Source: an uncultured Corynebacterium sp.
Lineage (GTDB): Bacteria > Actinomycetota > Actinomycetes > Mycobacteriales > Mycobacteriaceae
Assembly (NCBI RefSeq): GCF_943914015.1
Contig: NZ_CALUAK010000068.1
Span: 3,013 to 13,552 of the forward strand
DNA: 10,540 nt
Direction of reading: 5' to 3'
This document shows positions 1 through 6,479 of this stretch, one piece after another; position 1 is the first letter of the stretch, and each line of letters opens with the position of its first letter. Made by a program: the position numbers and the translations under genes. The notes under the pieces are model-generated. The model did not search any database, was not told the origin of the DNA, and saw only the letters and a program-made list of their open reading frames with translations.

Positions 1-289
1 CCTTCGGGGTGGAACCCTTCTTAACCGTCTGATCCTTACCCTGCGGATCGTACTTCTCAGCGTCGGTCTCGTCCTTGACGGTGACCTTCACCGGAACCTC
101 TTCAGAGGAACCATCCGGGTAGGTCACAACGACGATGGCATCCTTGGTACCAGGGGTATTAGTGTCAACCGGATCCTTAAAGGAAACCTTCGTATCCTTC
201 GGCAGATCCTTCATGTTGGCAATGGAATCCTCGGCCTTCGGGGTGGAACCCTTCTTAACCGTCTGATCCTTACCCTGCGGATCGTACTT
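1..289 (-). repeat. Tandem Rib/alpha-like repeats, 234-bp period
   Basis: Bases 1-55 are identical to 235-289, an exact period of 234 bp or 78 codons. One complete unit (56-289, residues 677-754, beginning KYDPQGKDQTVKKGS) and the first 55 bases of the next unit (1-55) are inside the window. Each unit contains the signature TYPDGS and the end motif VPVKVTVKDE, close to the usual Rib repeat of about 79 residues. Perfect identity at DNA level points to recent unit duplication or homogenisation. The copy number cannot be read because the array runs off the edge. Confidence 0.9.
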
Positions 290-2317
290 GTCGGCATCCG
301 TGGGTGCATTGGTGACCGTCAGCTTGAACTTCTGCTGAACCGGGTTACCGTCCTTATCGACGATCGGCTTTTCGTCCTTGTCGTAGGCGGTCAGCGTTAC
401 TTCGCTTTCGCCCTCAGCGGTCGGGGTGCCTTCGATGGTACGAACAACGTTGCCGTTTTCATCCTGCTTTTCGACGAGCTTAACGCCTTCCGGAAGACCC
501 TCAGCCTTCACGGTTGCACCCTCAGGCAGGTTGGCCGTTTTCACAGCGATAGGATCAAGCGGCTCGTTGACGTATCCGGTTGCGTCAGCCACCGGAAGGA
601 TCGAGGGCACGGTGTTCACGATGAAGGAATCAGCGGCGATCTCGCGGGAGCCGTTGGAAACCGCAGCGTAGTAGAAAGAGCCATCCTTTGCATCCTTCGG
701 GACCTCGAACTTGGAGCAGTCCTTGTCGCCTTCGGTAAGATCAGCGGTGGAGTTGATCTTGCAAGACTTGAGAACGTTGCCTTTGCCGTCCTTCCACTCG
801 AGGGTGGCACCGGCGACCGGAAGGTCTCCGGTCAGCTTGAGCTCGGCTACATCGCCGATGTTGGCGGGCTTGTCGGTCGTATTGAAGTTGGTGATGTCTA
901 GCTTGACCTGCGTGTAAGGTACGCCGGCGAAACGCACATTCTTAAGAATGCTTCGTCCCAACGTGTTTAGCGGCCGCGGAATCGCGCTGGGGCGCCACTG
1001 ACTTACCTTGTCATAACGCTGGAAGACAGGCTGCAAGTAGGTGGAGTAAGAAGGAACAACGTTTCCTTCCTTGTCCTCAACCCACATGTAAAGATTCGCC
1101 TGGAACTCGTCCATGAGGCTGCCATCTTTGTAGCTGTTAGTGAACAACTCATCTGGGAAGCGGAGCTTGTAGTCGCCATTGTTATCCGTCTTGCCGTAAA
1201 CGGTGCCAGCGATCGCATCCGGGTTTTCAGCGAGGAACTTCTTGGTAGCACCAGCCTGCTGATCAGCAGGAAGGGAACGAACTTCCTTCTCGTACTTTTG
1301 GATTGCGTCCGGGGTCAGTGCGGAGGCATACACGGTGTAGCCCTGCGCCTTGGGGTCATTTGTTGCAGTCGCGCCTTCAAGCATCTGACGCTCGTTACCG
1401 GTCTCCAGCCACACATTGCCGGAAATAGTGCGCTTGAACTCCGGAAGCTCAGCGTTGATATCACCCTTTGCCGGATCCTCGACGAGCTTATCTCCGGTAG
1501 CCTTCATGTAGTTCACACCATCTGCATCTGGCTGCTCGAACATCCAGACACCGGTCTTAGTCATGTTGCCGTTCGTTCCAACTGCGCCGGGGAACTCACC
1601 GGCACCCCCGCCCATTCCTTTGTCGAATGCGAACGGGATCATGCCCGGTGTGGTACGAAGCGGTACAAGGCTATTGCCGGTAGCAGGATTCTTCGTGGGC
1701 TCAACCCAAATGCGGTAGCGCTGGGAGCCCAGTGTCTTGAAGCGGTGAGCCTTCCCCTTAGCATCTACCCACTGCGGCAGGGCAAATGCGTAGGTGCCAG
1801 CACCACCGACGGTACCGGTAGTGAGCTCTCCCTTTTCTGCCTTTTCCTCAGAAATCGTATCGGAGGTCTTTGCAGAGTAGACCGGAGAAACAGCACCGTC
1901 GCTGTCCATCCACTGCATGTAGATCGGGGTGCCTTCCGGGATTGACCCGAAACCGCTCCAGTTGGCGGTAAGCAGTGCGCCACCAGTCGGTGTCAGCACC
2001 TGTGCACGACCAGAAACAACGTCCCAGCCCTCAGACTGCGCGTTGGTCAGGTGGTGCCCCTTGGTGATCTGGCCGGAGGCGATAGCGTCGACGTTGTAGG
2101 AGCCATCAGCCTGAAGCTGCGGCTGCGTCTTGCCGAGCTTCGAGGGGCCCGAGCCGTAGAAGTGGAGGGAAGGAGCCAACTCAGCTGCGTCGGCAGTCGC
2201 AACGAACTGCGGTGCAACAACGGGCTGGATGGTCGGCGCGACGAGCGCCAGGGAAAGAGTGGCAGCTGCGACAGAAATGCCGCGGCGAATCTTGCCGTTC
2301 CTCTTATGGATAGCCAT
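1..2317 (-). CDS. Rib/YPDG-repeat secreted surface protein (3' part outside window)
   Basis: Probable cell-surface or S-layer-like adhesin of the corynebacterial Rib/alpha-like (YPDG) family. The start at 2317 is chosen because AGAGGA lies 8 bases upstream and the N-terminus is a classic signal peptide: K/R-rich start, hydrophobic AAATLSLALVAP at about residues 17-28, likely cleavage at TADA|AEL near residue 44. The frame is open for 772 codons to the window edge. Residues about 45-560 form the N-terminal module I associate with these proteins, including ISGNVWLETG, GYTVYASALTP and LDITNFNTTDKP. Residues about 565-675 look like an Ig-like domain (LPEGATVKAEGLPEGVKL). From residue 677 a 78-residue Rib-like repeat starts, containing KKGSTPKAEDSI and VVVTYPDGSSEEVPVKV. 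The rest of the repeats and any C-terminal anchor are not visible. Surface location and family are well supported; an adhesion role is inferred. No interruption is seen, unlike the paralogue at 3063-6102. Confidence 0.9.
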   Translation of the reverse strand, partial: MAIHKRNGKIRRGISVAAATLSLALVAPTIQPVVAPQFVATADAAELAPSLHFYGSGPSKLGKTQPQLQADGSYNVDAIASGQITKGHHLTNAQSEGWDVVSGRAQVLTPTGGALLTANWSGFGSIPEGTPIYMQWMDSDGAVSPVYSAKTSDTISEEKAEKGELTTGTVGGAGTYAFALPQWVDAKGKAHRFKTLGSQRYRIWVEPTKNPATGNSLVPLRTTPGMIPFAFDKGMGGGAGEFPGAVGTNGNMTKTGVWMFEQPDADGVNYMKATGDKLVEDPAKGDINAELPEFKRTISGNVWLETGNERQMLEGATATNDPKAQGYTVYASALTPDAIQKYEKEVRSLPADQQAGATKKFLAENPDAIAGTVYGKTDNNGDYKLRFPDELFTNSYKDGSLMDEFQANLYMWVEDKEGNVVPSYSTYLQPVFQRYDKVSQWRPSAIPRPLNTLGRSILKNVRFAGVPYTQVKLDITNFNTTDKPANIGDVAELKLTGDLPVAGATLEWKDGKGNVLKSCKINSTADLTEGDKDCSKFEVPKDAKDGSFYYAAVSNGSREIAADSFIVNTVPSILPVADATGYVNEPLDPIAVKTANLPEGATVKAEGLPEGVKLVEKQDENGNVVRTIEGTPTAEGESEVTLTAYDKDEKPIVDKDGNPVQQKFKLTVTNAPTDADKYDPQGKDQTVKKGSTPKAEDSIANMKDLPKDTKVSFKDPVDTNTPGTKDAIVVVTYPDGSSEEVPVKVTVKDETDAEKYDPQGKDQTVKKGSTPK

Positions 2318-2365
2318 ATCACTGGTCCTCTCAGCTAGAAAGAGTAATTTAGTGGTTTATTGCGA
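2318..2365 (-). promoter_or_regulatory. Leader and ribosome binding site of the Rib-repeat gene
   Basis: On the minus strand the leader contains TCGCAATAAA (2356-2365), then the Shine-Dalgarno AGAGGA within AGAGGACC (2324-2331), then ATG at 2317. The same TCGCAATAAA, ending 38 bases before ATG, and the same AGGACCAGT core occur before the paralogous gene starting at 6102. The role of the shared decamer is unknown. It could be part of a -10 region (TAAACC here, TAAAAC in the paralogue) or a leader element. I find no convincing -35 at the right spacing. Confidence 0.5.
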
Positions 2366-2769
2366 TTGGTTTAATTTCAACCTTCAAAACCTCACCTAGG
2401 GGTGCAAAACTTTTATACATCCCTAAGTTCGCAACAGTACCAATCTTAAACTATTCTCAGGGTTTGCCCAAACTGCATTAATTTGTTTTCAAGAGTCGCT
2501 CGCCCACACTTACAGGCCCACAAGTCTCCTTACCTCTCCCACCTGCACCGTTGTTAAGCGACTTTGCAGGCAAAATAACCAACAATCGGTTAAAAACGAC
2601 AATTACTTACCGTTTCCCACTACCCCTTTTCGGGGTTACAGTGAAGATGCCAGTTCTAAGACTTACACAAGTGTGGCCATGCTGCTGAGAATTTCCTTAT
2701 TTTTGTCGACGAAATTCTCTGCGCGCATCAAAACGCCCCCTATCCAACCAGAGAACTAAACGCCAAACA
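2366..2769. other. AT-rich intergenic region, no gene seen
   Basis: No open frame with a credible start and ribosome site is visible on either strand. The base composition is clearly richer in A and T than the neighbouring genes. This fits an upstream regulatory region of the minus-strand Rib-repeat gene. A TATAAA on the minus strand near 2412-2417 is a possible -10, but no -35 fits at 16-18 bases. A short hairpin (ACCCC, loop TTTTC, GGGGT, 2622-2636) is present and weak. Confidence 0.5.
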
Positions 2770-2944
2770 AGGAACCAATCCCGACCCACCCAACACTCGT
2801 GGACGCATACGGCCCAGGTGCCACCGCATGCGAAAACCACCCCAAACCCTAGGAAGCCCCGAACCGTGAACGCATCGTCACTACCCCAACCCGCGGAACA
2901 CGGTCACCGGCCCCAACCTGGATCTCAACCTAGGACACAAGTAA
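2770..2944 (+). pseudogene. Possible decayed 3' end of a plus-strand gene
   Basis: This stretch is strikingly C-rich between AT-rich flanks, as expected of old coding sequence. Read on the plus strand it gives protein-like pieces in two frames. The first is VDAYGPGATACENHPKP (2799-2849), a TAG, then RERIVTTP up to about 2888. After a frame change comes NTVTGPNLDLNLGHK (2897-2941) and TAA (2942-2944), directly abutting the palindrome at 2945. The C-terminal wording recalls HNH/DUF222 (13E12-type) proteins common in corynebacteria, but that is only an impression. Chance readings in a C-rich region remain possible. Confidence 0.25.
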
Positions 2945-2977
2945 GTCGGCCCCACGTACCAGGTACGTGGAGCCGAC
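2945..2977. terminator. 33-bp palindrome, candidate bidirectional terminator
   Basis: Arms GTCGGCCCCACGTACC (2945-2960) and GGTACGTGGAGCCGAC (2962-2977) are complementary except for one pair (2951/2971), around a central A at 2961. It lies 85 bases past the stop of the surface gene ending at 3063 and immediately after the TAA of the possible plus-strand remnant. Neither side has a long T-run (CTTGACGG on plus, TTACTTGTG on minus). A terminator role is therefore plausible but not proven; a protein-binding palindrome or a repetitive extragenic element are alternatives. Confidence 0.5.
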
Positions 2978-3062
2978 CTTGACGGTAGTCACAGGATCTC
3001 GAAGAGATCTAGCGACATATCTCCCAAGGAAGGGAGTCTATTTTCCTCCGTGGAGGAAGTTT

Positions 3063-3983
3063 TTATTTCTGGGCAGCGGTGTTGTCGGAGCTACCGCCAC
3101 CGGGGACACACTGGGTAGCGGCAACGCCAGCCAGCAGGCCGATGGAGACAACGAAGCCAGCCGCGAGAGCCAGGTTCTGCAGGTGCGGAGCAACCTGAAT
3201 CTTGAACTGCTGTGCAAGCTCAGTGTTGTAAATACCCAGGGTCCTCTGGATACCCGTGTTAATATCCTCCAGCTGCTTGCCGAAGCCAGCCGTCAGATCC
3301 TTCACCTGCTGGTTGTCCATGGCCAGACCAAGGGCAATCGAGGTCAGGAGCAGCAGCGGGATAGCCGATGCGGCAGAAGCACCAACACACTTGTTGGCCT
3401 GATCTTCAGTAAGACCATCGATGGAGCTGGAAGCATCACCAGGCTTGGTGATGATAATCGGAAGCTCAGTCTTGTTACCATCCTTATCGGTGATGAGAAC
3501 CTTGCCCTTACCGGGCTCCATGCCGGAAGGAATGGTCACTGTGACGTTACCTTCCTCATCGATCTTTACGTCAGATCCCGGAATCTCCTTGCCGTTTTCA
3601 TCAACAACTACGCCGGTGGCGCCGTCAGGGTTCTCGACCTTTCCGTCGATTTCCTTGCCCTTACCATCAGCCGGAACTTCAGTAGCCTTACCGCTGTTGT
3701 TGTCGTCGACGCCCTTCTCGTGGCCGGTGACAGGAACTCCCTTGACAATCGGCTTATCCAGAGACGGATCATTGATCGTCACCGTAATCGGACCATCAAC
3801 ATCCTCACCAGGCTTCACCGTGATCGTGCCATCCTCACCAATGGTGACCGGAATATCCTTCCCATCCTCATCAGTAGCGGCAGCAGTGGTCTTATCGGTC
3901 TTATTCTCAACCTTCAGACCCGTATCCTGACCCTCATTAGTCGGATTCACCGACTTCGGATCACCCTTCACAGTCAGTGGACT
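3063..3983 (-). pseudogene. Fragment: acidic Ig-like repeats and corynebacterial C-terminal anchor
   Basis: This is the same frame as the preceding fragment, beyond the amber codon, restored residues 708-1013. Two related acidic repeats come first, one with DEDGKDIPVTIGEDGTITVK and one with DENGKEIPGSDVKIDEEGNV, each resembling small bacterial Ig-like stalk units. The C-terminus has Cys906, a hydrophobic run SAIPLLLLTSIALGLA, an amphipathic linker (QLEDINTGIQRTLGIYN), a second run LALAAGFVVSIGLLAGVAA, Cys999 and a short GGGSS tail. There is no LPXTG. I associate this paired hydrophobic, cysteine-bracketed end with corynebacterial Rib/YPDG proteins, where it probably anchors to the cell envelope. 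A GTG at 3971 could start a 302-residue product, but it has no ribosome site and no signal peptide. Confidence 0.75.
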
Positions 3984-4957
3984 CTATTCAGGGGTAGAAG
4001 CAGTTACCTTGGTGGTAGCTTCTTCGGACAGGCGCTTACCGTCGACATTGGCGGTTGCCTTGATTTCCGCACCTTCAGCCTGCGGAGGAATGCTTGCCGT
4101 GAAGGTACCGGGGTTCTCAGCGTCTTCCTTCGGAATGATAACGGTGCCATCCGGAAGCTCAACCCTGACATCTGCGCCAGGCTCTGCCTTAACAGCCACA
4201 GTCTTGCTGTCGATGGTCAGCGGCTCAATCGTCGGGGTCTTCGTCTGCTCGACCGGCTCATCGGTTCCGACAATCGTCTTCTCAGAGACTGCAATCTCGC
4301 CGGCCGGGGTCTGAGCCACAGCCTTGTACTTGCCTTCGTTCTCGATACCGGAGATGCCAGTAATCTTGGCGACACCCTTTTCAGTGTCCTGCCTGTCGAG
4401 ATCAACGGTTCCTACGGCCTGATCGAAGTCGACAGTGACTTCGCCGGTCTCGGGGTCAGTGGTAATAGCAGACTCAGGAACGAGCGCAACCTTTACCTTC
4501 GTATCGTCGTTGGTGACAGGAACCTTCTTGCCGTCATTATCCTTGAAGACTTCCTTCGGAACATTGACGATGAATTCGGTATCCGTGGTCTGGATCTTGG
4601 TTGCCTCAGGATCCGGAGTGCTTACCTTGTAGCTGCCAGGGTTCTTCGGATCAGTCTTATCCTCCAGAACTTCTTGACCATCCGGAACACCGTCACCATC
4701 GGTATCGAACTTGGAGGAGTCGGTGCCGAGCTCGGACTCGTAGGAATCGAGAAGGCCGTCGCCATCGGTATCTGTCAGGCTGAGGTAGGTGTAGGCGTAG
4801 GAATTCTTGAGAACATCTACGGGCGCGCCACCGTCTCTCTTATCGAAGACGTCGGCGTTAATCCAGCTAGCAAAATCGACGTATCCGCCGGTTGCTTTCT
4901 GGATACCTTCCAGTGCCCCGTCCTTGAGCTTGTACTTGATCGTGATGGGACGGGACT
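3984..4957 (-). pseudogene. Fragment: calcium-binding DxDxDG repeats and Ig-like segment
   Basis: This is the frame after the second deletion, restored residues about 383-706, beginning ITIKYKLKDGALEGIQ and ending VTASTPE before TAG. At residues about 440-490 two acidic motifs, DTDGDGLLDSYE and DTDGDGVPDGQE, lie 19 residues apart. They match the calcium-binding loops of thrombospondin type 3-like repeats and have all acidic ligands in place. They are followed by extended beta-rich segments such as TEFIVNVPKEVFKD, TIDSKTVAVKAEPGADVRVE and EGAEIKATANVDGKRLSEEA, typical of bacterial Ig-like stalk domains. The frame lacks a credible start near its beginning; GTG 4319 is internal. By analogy with this family, calcium would stiffen the stalk between the N-terminal domain and the wall. 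Confidence 0.7.
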
Positions 4958-5857
4958 GACCGAGGTGCCATAGAGAATGTCATCCCAGTTTTTGCGGACT
5001 TCGGCGAAACGCGGATCTGTTGCACCAGTGATATCGGCATCGTCCTCGCCCCAGGTGAGCTGCTTATTCTGGGTGGTGGTCACAACATTTCGCTCAGAAT
5101 CAACAGCAAGTTCAAACTGTTTACGATCCTGATCACTGAGGTTTCCGTCCTTGTCGGAGCTGTAGAGAACCACAGAATCGATGTATGGAATAAGCGCAGC
5201 GTCGATCTGCTCTTCAAGCTGCCAGGCCCAGTCGTAGCTGGCCTGCAGGAAGTTCTGCGTCATCGGCAGCAAGATGGTGCTGTTGATCTCGTGCTTGCCT
5301 TGGTCATAGCTGACGTACTTGGAAATCGGGCGGTTAAGAATGTTCTCACTGCCAAGGGTCGCATCCTTCGAACCGTCGAAAACCTTCTCCGGCATTGAGG
5401 GAGGAAGTTTGCCGTCAGTGCGCAGGAGAGCTCGGGAAACAGAGTTCTTTACAACGCGACCGTCCTGACAGATCCAGTACTGCGTGGCTGCGAAGCCGTC
5501 ACCAGCATCCTGTAGAGAGGACGCCTCTACACCGTTATTGAGGTAAATCTTGTAGAAGGATGAGTAGGTCGTACCCGCTGAACCAGGGAAGTTTTTGACC
5601 GTTGACAGATCCAGAGACCACTCGGATCCCTTCGGGTCGCGTTTGACAAAATCGCCCTGCTTATCGTTATTTTCACCAACAACGGAAATGCGATCGATCT
5701 GCGAGTAGAGGGCTTCATCCTGGAACCGCAGGAAAGCCTTACTGGCATCCGAGTCTTCCGCAGATCCTCCGGTGAGGAAGCCGGTCCGGTCCTTCACCAA
5801 CCAGTGGGGAACCTGAAGCTTGAAGTCCGTGCCGTCTGTCTCATCTTCCACAGATAC
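4958..5857 (-). pseudogene. Fragment: unrecognised N-terminal domain of the broken surface protein
   Basis: This is the middle frame of the broken gene, about restored residues 82-382. The open frame itself continues out of phase to a stop at 4817, but its last roughly 60 codons (S/R/T-rich, ending TVARP) are out-of-frame nonsense. The genuine part starts near VSVEDETDGTDFKLQVPHW and ends near DDILYGTSVS. It contains long mixed alpha/beta stretches such as SYDWAWQLEEQIDAALIPYI and a single Cys in TQYWICQDG. I do not recognise the domain. Its position just after the signal peptide matches the ligand-facing domain of other Gram-positive surface proteins. Internal starts (GTG at 5851) have no visible ribosome site, so independent translation is doubtful. 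Confidence 0.6.
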
Positions 5858-6102
5858 GGGGGCAGACCTGCGTAGCGCAGATCCTTGCCTTCGTCGAAGA
5901 CACGACCCACGTTGGCCGGAACATACCCGCCGGAAGCGTTGTTAGCAGTATTTTCGGGGGTAGCATCCTGAGCAGATGCGGTGGGAGCGAATCCGACCTG
6001 TACCGGCTGGATTGCAGGTGCAACGAGGGCAAGTGAAAGTGCAGCCGCCGCTATGCTTACGCCGCGACGGACACCCCCTCGCTGGTTTCGGATAGCAGTC
6101 AT

Positions 6103-6150
6103 GAAAAACTGGTCCTTTCATAGTTTGACAAGGCAAATGTTTTATTGCGA
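6103..6150 (-). promoter_or_regulatory. Leader and ribosome binding site of the broken surface gene
   Basis: The minus strand reads TCGCAATAAA (6141-6150), then AAAGGA in AAAGGACCAG (6113-6118 for the hexamer), then ATG at 6102. The decamer sits 38 bases before ATG, exactly as before the paralogue at 2317. The sequence between is not otherwise well conserved, so the element itself seems to be selected or recently shared. An ATG overlaps it and would give only MGSQ before TAA, a possible but unproven tiny upstream frame. Confidence 0.5.
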
Positions 6151-6427
6151 ACCCATGCGGATTACGTCTGTAACACCGATGGCAACTGGTCCTTGAAAGC
6201 CTGCTTCATTCGTAATTGCTGCCTGTTCTAAGGAAGCTCCACCAATATGTCCACCGTGTTTTCAGCTTTCTCCAATCTTTGCAGCTCACCGACGTGCGTT
6301 GTTAGTTTTCCCCTATGTTTTCCCACCTCCGGACCATTATCACTTCCCCCTTTTTAAATAGCCGATTTTTTATATACAAAGTTGAAGAGGGTGCGCAAAT
6401 ATTTAATGAGTTTTAAGGAAAGAATTA
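6151..6427. other. AT-rich spacer upstream of the broken surface gene
   Basis: No credible gene is seen on either strand. The part at 6350-6420 is very AT-rich (TTTTTAAATAG, TTTTTTATATAC), suggesting a promoter region for the minus-strand surface gene or a curved spacer. I cannot fix a -35/-10 pair. The spacer separates the conserved acetate operon from the accessory surface genes. Confidence 0.45.
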
Positions 6428-6454
6428 TCCCCACCCCTGAATAGGGGGTGGGGA
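6428..6454 (-). terminator. Intrinsic terminator of pta-ackA
   Basis: A perfect 10-bp stem, TCCCCACCCC (6428-6437) with GGGGTGGGGA (6445-6454), closes a 7-base loop. On the minus strand it starts 25 bases after the ackA stop and is followed by TAATTCTTTCC, a moderately U-rich tail. Position, orientation and stem strength fit a Rho-independent terminator for the acetate operon, which would insulate the surface gene downstream. Confidence 0.85.
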
Positions 6455-6479
6455 GTGGGGGGATCCAGTTTTTGGCTTC

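Larger units (their letters stand above)
3063..6102 (-). pseudogene. Broken surface-protein gene, paralogue of the Rib-repeat gene
   Basis: One ancestral gene is spread over two frames on the minus strand. It starts at ATG 6102 (AAAGGA 10 bases upstream) and ends at TAA 3063-3065. Three interruptions are visible. A one-base deletion lies in a C-run at 5858-5862 (codon about 80). A second lies at about 4947-4958 (codon about 383). An in-frame TAG is at 3984-3986 (codon 707). Adding one base at each of the first two gives exactly 1014 codons, so the pieces belong together. The signal peptide is residues 1-44 (hydrophobic AAAALSLALVAP, cleavage near TASA|QDA), very similar to that of the gene at 2317. 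Translation from 6102 should stop at 5794 after 102 residues, so no anchored product is expected. Sequencing error at the two C-rich sites is the main alternative. Confidence 0.85.

Noticed and set aside
1298..1945. 215-codon plus-strand open frame
   Set aside because: It lies wholly antisense to the intact N-terminal module of the Rib-repeat gene, with no ribosome site and no recognisable motif.
2622..2636. ACCCC-TTTTC-GGGGT hairpin
   Set aside because: Only five base pairs, far from any gene end and without a T-run.
3063..3500. LPXTG sortase anchor
   Set aside because: No LPXTG-like motif. The only LP sequences are LPIIIT and IPLLLL, and there is no basic C-terminal tail.
2967..4973. 668-codon plus-strand open frame antisense to the broken surface gene
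   Set aside because: It starts with GTG inside the palindrome and has no ribosome site. Its product is low-complexity L/R/N/G-rich without domains, and it is the mirror of a minus-strand sequence with clear domains and anchor. It stays open because of the codon use of the real gene.
4947..5862. Programmed ribosomal frameshifting to rejoin the surface-gene frames
   Set aside because: No X XXY YYZ slippery heptamer in the right phase and no obvious stimulatory hairpin at either site; an amber codon would still stop the product.
6184..6194. Second AAGGACCAGTT on the minus strand upstream of the surface-gene leader
   Set aside because: It resembles the ribosome site at 6106-6116, but no start codon at suitable spacing opens a meaningful frame.
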